Assembly (NCBI RefSeq): GCF_002150505.1 | Contig: NZ_MSSV01000011.1 | Coordinates: 1 to 64,000, forward strand | Direction: 5' to 3' | Origin: Algoriphagus ratkowskyi | Lineage (GTDB): Bacteria > Bacteroidota > Bacteroidia > Cytophagales > Cyclobacteriaceae | Length of the DNA: 64,000 nt | Shown here: one piece after another, positions 45,921 to 54,143 of the stretch | Numbering within the stretch: position 1 is the first letter of the stretch | Layout of the letters: every line of letters begins with the position of its first letter | Translations under genes and position numbers: made by a program | Notes under the pieces: generated by a model | The model's database searches: none | Told to the model about the DNA's origin: nothing | What the model saw: only the letters and a program-made list of their open reading frames with translations

Positions 45921-46370
45921 TTATTCAACCAAACTGCCCAGCATTGCTTCTATATGTCTTTTCGACTCGAACATATCTGAAAATACAGCCGCTATTTTAT
46001 AATCTTTATCAATAAAATAAGTAACACGCTTCGGCATTCTGATCAAAGGAATCAACGCATCGTAGGCTTTACATACTTCACCATTCGGATCAGAAAGTAG
46101 CTCAAATGGAAGCTTATGCTCCTTTTTAAAACGCTCGTGAGTAAGGATTGTATCCTTACTTATACCGAAAATAGGAATGTCTAATTCACGAAAAGCTTCA
46201 AATTGATCTCTGAATTCACAGGCTTCAGCTGTACATCCAGGAGTGAAGTCTTTTGGATAAAAATAAAGTATAAATTCTTTACCTTTTAAATCTGTTGATG
46301 AGACAGAGGATTTCTCTCCTGTAGATTTCAAATCAAAATTTGGTGCGATACTTCCTATTTTCAATGCCAT
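45921..46370 (-). CDS. bcp: Thioredoxin-dependent peroxiredoxin (BCP family)
   Basis: From the ATG at 46370 the protein has 149 residues, the normal BCP size (an upstream ATG at 46412 adds 14 unlikely residues). DFTPGCTAEACEF contains the peroxidatic Cys46 and a candidate resolving Cys51, spaced as in atypical 2-Cys PrxQ/BCP proteins. Conserved YFYPKDFTP and FGISKDTILTHERFKKEHKLPFELLSD complete the fold. It reduces peroxides in the cytosol with electrons from thioredoxin. It is a single gene, with no obvious partner next to it. Confidence 0.96.
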   Translation of the reverse strand: MALKIGSIAPNFDLKSTGEKSSVSSTDLKGKEFILYFYPKDFTPGCTAEACEFRDQFEAFRELDIPIFGISKDTILTHERFKKEHKLPFELLSDPNGEVCKAYDALIPLIRMPKRVTYFIDKDYKIAAVFSDMFESKRHIEAMLGSLVE

Positions 46371-46632
46371 AAATTGAACAACCAATAAATTGTAAAATGG
46401 TTCAATATGCATAAAAGTTTATTTGAAATATATTTTTCTGCCATTAAACTAATTTTATGTTCTCAATACGAGTTCTCTATTAATTACCGCTTGTGCTCAT
46501 ACAATTGTCTCTAATTCTTACAGAATGGCATTTGAAATACGTAAGTTTTTAAAATGGAGCAAAATTAGTTGTAAAATGAACTATTGGACCATTAGATTCC
46601 TTAGAAATGCATCACACTGAAATTTTAATATT

Positions 46633-47472
46633 TTGAAGGTAAACAGTGTCCAGTCCATGCTTTTGGCTGGAGTATTTTTCGCTTTGATGAATGTTTCCGT
46701 CAAACACATTCCGCATATCCCTGCCATAGAAATCATAGTTTTCAGATCTATTTTCTCTCTGGTATTCAGTTATTTAGTTCTGAAAAAACAAAAAATAAAT
46801 GTCTTTGGGAATAATAAAAAATGGCTGATCATCCGTGGGATAGTGGGGTCTATTGGCTTGATTTCTTTCTTCTATACCCTTCAAAATATCCCGTTGGCGA
46901 GTGCAGTGACCATCCAATATTTATCTCCGGTTTTCACCACAATTTTTGGGATTTTTCTTTTGAAAGAAAAAGTGAAACCTATCCAATTTGTATTCTTTGC
47001 GATTTCCTTTGCTGGTGTACTCGTGATTCAGGGAGTAGATGCTAGAGTGGATACTTTCTGGGCGGTAGTAGGGATCATCTCGGCGATTTTTTCAGGCTTA
47101 GCATATAATGTCATTCGGAAGCTAAAGAATACAGAGCATCCATTGGTAATCATTTTCTATTTCCCATTAGTGACTTTGCCTTTTGCGCTGATCGTCTCTG
47201 CTTTTGGCTGGGTAAATCCTGTGGGATGGGATTGGGCAATTTTGCTTTTCATAGGGATATGCACGCAGACAGCGCAGTATTTCTTGACGATTGCCTATCA
47301 AAATGCCAATGTATCCAAGGTTGCCAGTCTAACTTATATAGGCATAGTATACGCCTTGATTTTCGGTTTCTTCTTCTTTGGAGAGACATTCAATGCTTTC
47401 GTGTATGTAGGAATGGGGCTTGTGCTGCTGGGGATTCTATTGAATATGAGGGTGAAGCAAGTTTCAAAATAG
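46633..47472 (+). CDS. DMT-superfamily transporter (EamA domain)
   Basis: The protein has 279 residues, with a probable TTG start at 46633 (an ATG at 46657 is the alternative). It has ten membrane segments in two EamA repeats: SVQSMLLAGVFFALMNVSVK, VFRSIFSLVFSYLVLK, PLASAVTIQYLSPVFTTIFG with LLKEKVKP in the first half; the second repeat has WVNPVGWDWAILLFIGICTQ and VSKVASLTYIGIVYALIFG. This is a small-molecule exporter or importer of unknown substrate. It lies 54 bases before pncB, so it might share the operon. Confidence 0.92.
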   Translation: MKVNSVQSMLLAGVFFALMNVSVKHIPHIPAIEIIVFRSIFSLVFSYLVLKKQKINVFGNNKKWLIIRGIVGSIGLISFFYTLQNIPLASAVTIQYLSPVFTTIFGIFLLKEKVKPIQFVFFAISFAGVLVIQGVDARVDTFWAVVGIISAIFSGLAYNVIRKLKNTEHPLVIIFYFPLVTLPFALIVSAFGWVNPVGWDWAILLFIGICTQTAQYFLTIAYQNANVSKVASLTYIGIVYALIFGFFFFGETFNAFVYVGMGLVLLGILLNMRVKQVSK

Positions 47473-47526
47473 AATTGGAAAGGAAGCTTAAGAGGGTTAT
47501 TTTTGAGTTTTGTTAAACATGATATA

Positions 47527-49056
47527 ATGAAAATTACTAAAGACCTTTATCAAAGCTCATTGGCGCTTCTGACAGATTTTTATCAGTTGACGATGGCTTA
47601 TGCATATTGGAAGTCAGGTAAGGCAGAGCAGGAAGCGGTGTTCAATCTTTTCTTTCGAAAACATCCTTTCCAAGGCGGATTTACTATCGCAGCCGGGCTG
47701 GATTATGTAGTGGACTATTGCAATAGCCTCAAGTTTAGCGAAGAGGATCTTAGCTACTTGGCTACGATGAAGAGCAAGGATAATCAGAGCTTATTTGAAG
47801 TTGAGTTTTTGAATTACCTGCGGGAAATGAAATTTAGCTGCGACATAGATGCTGTGGAAGAGGGAACAGTGGTTTTTCCAAACACGCCTTTGGTACGAGT
47901 TAAAGGACCGTTAATTCAATGCCAGTTGCTGGAAACCCCGCTTTTAAATATTATCAATTTTCAAACCCTCATTGCCACCAAAGCAGCACGAATAAATCTG
48001 GCCGCTCAGGGAGAACCTGTGCTGGAATTTGGTCTGCGTCGTGCGCAAGGAATTGACGGAGGCTTGGCGGCTTCGAGAGCAGCGTATATCGGAGGTTGTA
48101 CTTCCACGAGTAATGTGATGGCGGGTAAGTTATTTGGTATTCCTGTTTCAGGTACCCATGCACATAGCTGGATCATGTCTTTTGAGACTGAATTGGAAGC
48201 GTTTGAAGCTTATGCGGATGCTTTTCCAGATCAATCCATCTTTCTTGTAGACACTTATGACACAGTTAATGGTATTAAAAATGCCATAAAAGTTGGAAAT
48301 GCATTACGCGATAATGGTAAGGAAATGATAGGTATCCGAATCGACTCGGGTGACCTGGCTTATTTCAGTAATGTGGCGAGAGAGATGCTGGATGAAGCAG
48401 GATTCCCAAATGCTAAAATTGTTGCTTCTAATGACCTGGATGAAAATATCATTACATCTCTGAAAGGTCAGGAATCTTCAATAAATGTATGGGGAGTAGG
48501 TACTAAATTGGTGACAGCATTTGATCAGCCCGCACTCGGTGGCGTGTATAAACTGTCTGCGATCAAGGATAAAAATGGAGAATGGATTCCAAAAATTAAG
48601 CTTTCGCAGCAATCCTTGAAAATAAACATACCTGGATTGCATACTGTAAAGCGGTTTTTCTCTAAAGGGAAAGCTGTTGCAGATATGATTTATCTGGAGT
48701 CTCAAGAGCTGAATCCACAAGCCGCTCTGATTATTGATCCAAATGATCCTACTAGGAGAAAGAGAATGATGCCTGCATTTTATCAGGAGGAAATTCTACT
48801 GAAACCGATTTTCAAACGAGGTAAGTTGATTTATATACTTCCGAAAATTAACCAGATCAGAGATAGAGTTCAGCTTCAATTAGATTCCCTAGATAAGACC
48901 CATAAACGAATGGTAAATCCGCATTTGTATCCTATAGGTTTGGAAGAAAATCTACATCGCTTGAGAATGGAGTTGGTGTTGAAAGCAAAGCAAGTTGACA
49001 ATGGCATTGAGACAGAAAAATCACCTGGTTCTAATGGGGTTGATTCTGAAAAATAA
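47527..49056 (+). CDS. pncB: Nicotinate phosphoribosyltransferase
   Basis: From the ATG at 47527 the protein has 509 residues; the TTG at 47503 adds eight residues not in the family. LLTDFYQLTMAYAYWKSG is the N-terminal hallmark. Further in are FGLRRAQGIDGGLAASRAAYIGGCTSTSNVMAG (the active-site loop), SGTHAHSWIMSF and GIRIDSGDLAYFS (PRPP/phosphate site). It joins nicotinate with PRPP to give nicotinate mononucleotide, with ATP hydrolysis, in the Preiss-Handler NAD route. The nicotinamidase gene 41 bases downstream supplies nicotinate. Confidence 0.97.
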   Translation: MKITKDLYQSSLALLTDFYQLTMAYAYWKSGKAEQEAVFNLFFRKHPFQGGFTIAAGLDYVVDYCNSLKFSEEDLSYLATMKSKDNQSLFEVEFLNYLREMKFSCDIDAVEEGTVVFPNTPLVRVKGPLIQCQLLETPLLNIINFQTLIATKAARINLAAQGEPVLEFGLRRAQGIDGGLAASRAAYIGGCTSTSNVMAGKLFGIPVSGTHAHSWIMSFETELEAFEAYADAFPDQSIFLVDTYDTVNGIKNAIKVGNALRDNGKEMIGIRIDSGDLAYFSNVAREMLDEAGFPNAKIVASNDLDENIITSLKGQESSINVWGVGTKLVTAFDQPALGGVYKLSAIKDKNGEWIPKIKLSQQSLKINIPGLHTVKRFFSKGKAVADMIYLESQELNPQAALIIDPNDPTRRKRMMPAFYQEEILLKPIFKRGKLIYILPKINQIRDRVQLQLDSLDKTHKRMVNPHLYPIGLEENLHRLRMELVLKAKQVDNGIETEKSPGSNGVDSEK

Positions 49057-49097
49057 CTTACTAAAACAGGGAGTAAAGACACTCTCTAAGGCTAGAC

Positions 49098-49733
49098 ATG
49101 GGAATGAATCTGAAAAATAGCGTATTGCTGATCGTAGATGTTCAAAATGACTTTTTGCCTGGAGGAGCTTTGGCTGTCAATCAAGGTGATGAAGTAATCC
49201 CTGTCATCAATGAGTTGCAGAAGATATTTAATTTCATCGTAGCTACGCAGGATTTTCATCCTGAAGATCATGGAAGTTTTGCTGCAAATCATGAAGGGAA
49301 AAATCTCTATGAAGAAATTGAGCTAAATGGATTGACTCAAACACTTTGGCCAGTTCACTGTGCGCAAGGCTCTGAAGGAGCTGAATTTCACAAGGAACTT
49401 AATCCTGTACGCTGGAAAGCTATTTTCCAGAAAGGGAAAAACCCAGAAGTGGATTCCTACTCCGGGTTTTTTGACAATGCTCGTAGGGGAGATACCGGCC
49501 TTGGCGACTTTTTGCAGAATGAAGGAATAATGAATGTATTTGTAACGGGGCTTGCTTTAGACTTCTGTGTTAAATTCACAGCTTTGGATTCAGTCAGTTT
49601 GGGATTTAACACTTACTTGATTACCGACGCAACTAGAGCTGTAAATCTCCAGCCAGAAGATGGGGAGAAAGCACTGGAAGAAATGAAAAATGCAGGAGTG
49701 AAAATAATAGACAGTTCAGCTTTACTTGATTAA
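49098..49733 (+). CDS. pncA: Nicotinamidase/pyrazinamidase
   Basis: The protein has 211 residues of the isochorismatase-like fold. LLIVDVQNDFLPGGAL holds catalytic Asp14; TQDFHPEDHGSFAANHEGK holds metal-binding Asp/His residues; QKGKNPEVDSYSGF holds the catalytic Lys (Lys112); VTGLALDFCVKFTALDS holds the nucleophile Cys157. It converts nicotinamide to nicotinate and ammonia. It is followed by the thioesterase at a 2-base spacing and preceded by pncB, forming an NAD-salvage operon. Confidence 0.97.
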   Translation: MGMNLKNSVLLIVDVQNDFLPGGALAVNQGDEVIPVINELQKIFNFIVATQDFHPEDHGSFAANHEGKNLYEEIELNGLTQTLWPVHCAQGSEGAEFHKELNPVRWKAIFQKGKNPEVDSYSGFFDNARRGDTGLGDFLQNEGIMNVFVTGLALDFCVKFTALDSVSLGFNTYLITDATRAVNLQPEDGEKALEEMKNAGVKIIDSSALLD

Positions 49734-49735
49734 CC

Positions 49736-50245
49736 ATGTTTGAATTTAACGCCGAGAAGAATTATCCTAAAGAAACCGAAAGTAGGGTTCTGATCAGATT
49801 TCAGGATTGCGACCCCCTTCGACACTTGAATAATGCCAAATACTTTGATTATTTTTTCAATGCGAGGGAAGATCAAGTACCAAAGCTATATGGCGTAGAA
49901 ATGATGGATTTCATTAAAAAATATAAGGCTGCTTGGGTGATCTACAACCATAACATATCCTATGTGAAGCCAGCAATGGTAGGCGAATGGGTAAGAATTA
50001 AAAGCCGGATTCTCTGGCATAATCACAATACAGTGATACTAGAGTATTTCATGACTGATGATAATGAAGTGCAATTGAAAACCTTACTATGGACCACGAT
50101 GCGCTATGTGACACTAGCTGAGGGTAAATCTACTGATCATGAGGGGGCTGTAGATCAGTTTCTTACTGCTACTTCCATGAGTGTTGATATTTCCGGCATT
50201 CAGATCAAAGAGAGAGTGAAAGCACTTATCCATGAATTGAAATAA
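49736..50245 (+). CDS. Hotdog-fold acyl-CoA thioesterase
   Basis: The protein has 169 residues. RVLIRFQDCDPLRHLNNAKYFDYFFNARED matches the 4HBT active-site pattern, with Asp in DCDPLRHLNNA acting as the base. A single hotdog fold is followed by an extra C-terminal helix (VDISGIQIKERVKALIHELK). Such enzymes hydrolyse acyl-CoA. The CoA substrate is not evident. It starts two bases after pncA, so is co-transcribed with the NAD-salvage genes, and ends at a strong terminator. Confidence 0.87.
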   Translation: MFEFNAEKNYPKETESRVLIRFQDCDPLRHLNNAKYFDYFFNAREDQVPKLYGVEMMDFIKKYKAAWVIYNHNISYVKPAMVGEWVRIKSRILWHNHNTVILEYFMTDDNEVQLKTLLWTTMRYVTLAEGKSTDHEGAVDQFLTATSMSVDISGIQIKERVKALIHELK

Positions 50246-50281
50246 TCTTGATATAAATCAAATTTCTGTCTCTCAGCGAAC

Positions 50282-50316
50282 AAGACCTGTGCATCTCCGT
50301 ACAGGTTTTATTTTTT
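50282..50316 (+). terminator. Rho-independent terminator of the pncB-pncA operon
   Basis: ACCTGT (50285-50290) pairs with ACAGGT (50301-50306) and the stem extends with AAG/TTT pairs outward; ten-base loop, then TTTATTTTTT. It lies about 40 bases past the thioesterase stop. Confidence 0.85.
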
Positions 50317-50627
50317 CAACCTTTTTAAATTCAGTCACTTATAATTTTATTTAATATTAATTTTTATAAATAAAAGCAATAAAGTGTAACCTGGATTTTT
50401 CTCTAATCAACCCAAATCTGTTCGGGTGTAATACAAATTTGAGAAAATATGATCATTTTTTGTACACTTTGGCGTACTGAAACCTGCTTTAAACCAAATT
50501 ATATTTTGCAAATGGTTTAATTTTTAAATAGGTAAAGTCGTCGTCAAATGCCTTCAAAACTACTATTTGGTACATTTGGTACATCGTTCGCAACAGGGAA
50601 TAGCATAACTCTAAACCAACAAACATT
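50317..50627 (+). promoter_or_regulatory. Promoter region of the small secreted protein
   Basis: TACATTTG at 50571-50578 fits the Bacteroidota -7 motif TAnnTTTG, about 50 bases before the ATG at 50628. It lies inside a direct repeat, TTTGGTACA at 50566-50574 and again at 50575-50583. The rest of the spacer is AT-rich without ORF. No clear -33 box was found. Confidence 0.35.
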
Positions 50628-51212
50628 ATGAAAACGCTATTCACTTTCGCACTAGCTGGACTTTTAGCCACCAGTACATTTGCTAACGAACCTGAAGATT
50701 TGAAAGCAAATACCTCTGTCCACACGAACTACAAGAATATCTCTGTACTTCTAAATGAAGGGGTAGGCAAAGCAAAAATTGCCATTTATGATATGAGCGG
50801 GAAAAAACTTCATCAACGCACTGTAAAGGTCAATGAGGATCTTCGCGTCCCTTACGATTTAAACGGCCTGCCTTGTGCAGCGTATCAGGTGATGATAACC
50901 ACCGACGATGAAGAAGTGACCTACACTATAGAGACCGTAGAGAAAGTGGTAGAAACTCCGATTGTATATCCACTGATGGCTTACGGAAAAAAGGTAAATG
51001 ATTACACAGCTAATTTAGTTGTAATTGGACTTTCAAAAGCTGGTGTTGATGTTAAGATTAAGCGAGTAAGCGACGATAGAATTATCTATGAGGAAATGGT
51101 AGATCAACCAGAGGGATTCCGAAAAGACTATAAATTAAATGGAATTCATGCGGAAGACGTTTATTTCGAAGTTACCGATGCTACTGGGAGGTCTCGTAAG
51201 ATTTACATTTGA
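50628..51212 (+). CDS. Secreted two-module beta-sandwich protein
   Basis: The protein has 194 residues with a signal peptide cleaved after STFA (MKTLFTFALAGLLATSTFA). The mature part seems to hold two related modules: one with ISVLLNEGVGKAKIAIYDMSGKKLHQRTVKVNEDLRVPYDLNGLPCAAYQVMI, and a second with LVVIGLSKAGVDVKIKRVSDDRIIYEEMVDQPEGFRKDYKLNGIHAEDVYFEVTDATGRSRKIYI. The pattern (conserved YDLNG/YKLNG and a final IYI) resembles small Ig-like or C-terminal sorting-type domains of Bacteroidota. It has no catalytic motif. It has its own terminator. Confidence 0.78.
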   Translation: MKTLFTFALAGLLATSTFANEPEDLKANTSVHTNYKNISVLLNEGVGKAKIAIYDMSGKKLHQRTVKVNEDLRVPYDLNGLPCAAYQVMITTDDEEVTYTIETVEKVVETPIVYPLMAYGKKVNDYTANLVVIGLSKAGVDVKIKRVSDDRIIYEEMVDQPEGFRKDYKLNGIHAEDVYFEVTDATGRSRKIYI

Positions 51213-51239
51213 ATTCTAAACCAACCACTTTTGATTGAG

Positions 51240-51267
51240 CCCTGAATCGATAGATTCGGGGTTTTTT
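51240..51267 (+). terminator. Rho-independent terminator of the small secreted protein gene
   Basis: CCCTGAATC (51240-51248) pairs with GATTCGGGG (51253-51261), nine pairs with one G-T, GATA loop, then six T's. It lies 28 bases after the stop. Confidence 0.88.
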
Positions 51268-51765
51268 GCTTTAAATCTTAACCAAATAAAATCATAGAGA
51301 GAGTCTAGTAATTGGTGAATGTGATTATCCGCAATGATGCCAGTTGCCTTAGATTCTTTGTTTATCTGGTCGGAAGACCGATGACCGAAGACCGAAGTGA
51401 CCTCAATTATAAATTTGAACAAATTCTAGATTGCTTTTCCCTCTTTACTGGTAAAAAAGCGGATATACATATTGGTGAATAAGATTTAACCACAATGACA
51501 CAAAGTTTCAAAAAGAGCACCTATTCGTTACTGCGACACGAACTCTTACATTAACAAAATATTCCTATCTCTAGTGATTCATGCACAATGCATGATCCCA
51601 TAATAGTCGCGAATACAACTCAGCGAAATTCGTAGTTAGATTTGGAAATTAAAGACTAATGAATTCCGTAGGCATGATCTATGATTTTTGCAATTTTTTA
51701 AGAAAAATGATTCTTGGGAAAAGGTTTTGCCTCTTAGATTCATTTATTTTCTTCGGAGATGGTTA
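51268..51765. repeat. Intergenic region with GAAGAC-type repeat, copy 2
   Basis: About 51343-51482 matches the spacer at 6848-6995 in order of motifs, with core TCGGAAGACCGATGACC at 51370-51386 and GAAGACCGAAGTGACCTCAATT following. The remainder is AT-rich without a recognisable ORF. No gene or RNA is seen. Confidence 0.45.
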
Positions 51766-53010
51766 TTATCTGGCTATCATATGAGCAGTTAGGTCATTTG
51801 CGACTAGCTCCAAATCAATTCCCAATAGCTCTTTATTTACTCTAAGAATTTGTTCTCGTTCCAGTTGTGGCAATTGATCAAATCCATAAAAAGCGCCTAA
51901 AATCCCACCCGCTATTGCCGCTGTAGTATCATTATCTCTGCCGTAATTCACAAGAAAGGTCATAGTGCCCATAAAATCAAAATCCGAGTAAATCATTGCG
52001 GTGAGCGTCTGTAGCCATATTTCACCTGCATGAAAAGGCATGTCTTGCAGTCTCTGATCGAGTTGCTCAAAAGCAAATTGAAGTGCTTTTCCGTCTGACT
52101 GCAGTTGATTCCCCAAACTGTCTTGCTTTGCTGCTTCCGCCGAAATCCAGCTTGCTCTTTCAAAGATAGTTTGTGCTGATCTACCTACCAGGCGACTCTT
52201 CTTATAGTGAATTGGGTCCCAACCTAAGGCAAGGAGCAGGTCTTCTTTTGTTGCCTCTCGCCTCATACCTGCCGAAGTCATCGCTGCTGATAGTGCCGAG
52301 ATATCTTTCGCGTAGCCAATATCGAATATTGAAAGTTTATATGCTTCCTGATAGGCTTTTTCTGGGTTTCCTGGGAAGTAGGAGCCTAACATATTTGCAT
52401 AAAGCAATCCTGCACAAACCATCTCACCGCCATAGAATTTCCCCAGTGAATCTGCATAACCCACTAGATTATTCTCAATAAAGGGGGCACTCACTTTTGC
52501 CCATTCATGTAGCCAACCTAACTTTAGCTCCGTGAAACCAATAGATTGAATATCAGTACTATCTAATAGTTCAAGTTCCTTGTGATAGGTTAGGTAGGTG
52601 TTGTTTATTTGCTTCGCAAAATCCTTTGCATTTAACACATCCAGCTTTTGCGAAAGCAAATATTCAGCAGTCAAAACCTTCCATCGTGTATCGTCTGTAG
52701 TGCCTCCTGCAGGAAGATCCGCCTGCCATATTCCTTCCGGTGAAACCTCTCGAACCATGGAGTCTAGCTTCTCTACAAATCCATATTCCAGCATGATTTG
52801 ATCTCTCGACCACATTTCCGTGGGAGCACCCATCGCGTCACCAATGGCGGATCCAACTAGCATCCCCAATATTTTGTCATGCAATTGCTTTTCTGTAAGT
52901 CCCATTTCAGGAACTTCCTTATCAGAAAAAGCTGGTGTAGTTTTGTTTGCCTTTTTTCCGCAGGCGGAAAATAGAACTAGAAAAATGACAAGCAGGTAAA
53001 AGTTTTTCAT
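51766..53010 (-). CDS. ADP-ribosylglycohydrolase-family lipoprotein
   Basis: The protein has 414 residues with lipobox FSAC (Cys17), unusual for this mostly cytosolic family. ILGMLVGSAIGDAMGAPTEMWS holds the first metal/substrate loop, GGTTDDTRWKVLTAEYLL the T-D-D metal-site segment, and NYGRDNDTTAAIAGGILGAFYG the C-terminal D-x-D-T metal motif, so the dinuclear Mg site is complete. Family members cut ADP-ribose or related ribosides from proteins, nucleosides or other targets. Lipid anchoring suggests a periplasmic role on nucleosides. Its start overlaps the stop of the kinase-like gene by 4 bases. Confidence 0.9.
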   Translation of the reverse strand: MKNFYLLVIFLVLFSACGKKANKTTPAFSDKEVPEMGLTEKQLHDKILGMLVGSAIGDAMGAPTEMWSRDQIMLEYGFVEKLDSMVREVSPEGIWQADLPAGGTTDDTRWKVLTAEYLLSQKLDVLNAKDFAKQINNTYLTYHKELELLDSTDIQSIGFTELKLGWLHEWAKVSAPFIENNLVGYADSLGKFYGGEMVCAGLLYANMLGSYFPGNPEKAYQEAYKLSIFDIGYAKDISALSAAMTSAGMRREATKEDLLLALGWDPIHYKKSRLVGRSAQTIFERASWISAEAAKQDSLGNQLQSDGKALQFAFEQLDQRLQDMPFHAGEIWLQTLTAMIYSDFDFMGTMTFLVNYGRDNDTTAAIAGGILGAFYGFDQLPQLEREQILRVNKELLGIDLELVANDLTAHMIAR

Positions 53011-53972
53011 TGGGCTAAAATAAGTTTTCTGGCTCTTTCCAAAAGTAATTTCTTATCAGCTAAGGTAAGTGATAGGGGAAGTTGAGCTATTCCTATCAGC
53101 CTTCTCATGATTTCCATACCGAGGTAGGCATTTACCAGTAATTCGGAATAGCTATGTTGATAAATTTTTAAAAAATCAGATTGAAGTCTAGCATCCATTT
53201 TTGCCAAAGCAAAGTGTGCGAATAGAACCCCTAGATCAAATTCTCTGTCCCCCATGTATGCAAACTCCGTGTCGATAAACTTGACTCCATTAGCGGTTTT
53301 TAGCCAAGAGGCTGGATAGAAGTCTCCGTGCAGAAGTGTTGTGCCCTGAGATAGATATCGCTTTCCTAATAGTTCCAGTGCAGATTTCAGTTGAGTGTCC
53401 CTTTTATAGGCTAAGCTGAGATCTTGCAAACCTGGCTGAATGGTATCCAAATCAAATCCGTTTTCTTCCATGAAAGGATAATGAAAAAGATGCTCATGAT
53501 TAAGCTTTTTCATTTCTACGTTTTCAGGAAAATTACTGACTTGTAAATCATGGAGCGAATTGAGATACTGACTTAAAGAATGAAAATCATTGATGTCCCA
53601 AGTGTAATCTGGAGCATAAATAGCGCTGAAATCAGTTCCATTTCCCAAATCCTCTAGGAGAAGAATATGATTTTCTTTATTATAAATAATCACTTTGGGA
53701 CTGCAGCTACTGAGTAACTCGTCATCTTCAAAAAGCTGGTAATAACGTAGCTCAATTTCTATCCTCTCGATTGGTGCGGGAATCTGTGGGAATTTCCGGA
53801 CGAAAGATTTCGATTGCTTCAGAATTACAGATCTTGAGTTTGTTTTCACACGTAAAACCAAATTCATGTTGCTGTCTCCTGCGGATTCAGAAGAAATCAA
53901 TATTTCATTTTGTTTCCAGAGTGGGAGAGAATGGAGCAACTCAAGACTTGATTGCTCAGTTAAATCGATCAT
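53007..53972 (-). CDS. Kinase of the APH/5-methylthioribose-kinase type
   Basis: From the ATG at 53972 the protein has 321 residues (another ATG at 53999 adds nine). GDSNMNLVLRVKTNSRSVILKQ is the N-lobe with the Lys; HGDFYPASWLKT is the catalytic loop, with Ser in place of the usual Asn as in MtnK; FIDTEFAYMGDREFDLG is the metal loop, DxE as in MtnK. It would phosphorylate a small sugar or thioribose in the cytosol. The 4-base overlap with the ADP-ribosylglycohydrolase implies linked function, perhaps handling ribose from nucleoside cleavage. The exact substrate is not known. Confidence 0.85.
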   Translation of the reverse strand: MIDLTEQSSLELLHSLPLWKQNEILISSESAGDSNMNLVLRVKTNSRSVILKQSKSFVRKFPQIPAPIERIEIELRYYQLFEDDELLSSCSPKVIIYNKENHILLLEDLGNGTDFSAIYAPDYTWDINDFHSLSQYLNSLHDLQVSNFPENVEMKKLNHEHLFHYPFMEENGFDLDTIQPGLQDLSLAYKRDTQLKSALELLGKRYLSQGTTLLHGDFYPASWLKTANGVKFIDTEFAYMGDREFDLGVLFAHFALAKMDARLQSDFLKIYQHSYSELLVNAYLGMEIMRRLIGIAQLPLSLTLADKKLLLERARKLILAQ

Positions 53973-54143
53973 TTTCCTGTTTTTATGTAATAAGTACACA
54001 AACTATAAATAAGTTTAACTAGACTGAAATGTTTTTATATATATGTGATATGACTGCAAAAAGGTCTTTTCTAAGACAAATTCAATGTGTAAGAAGTTAA
54101 TTCCTTAATTTCGAACAGAATAAAACCCTAAAGTATACATACC

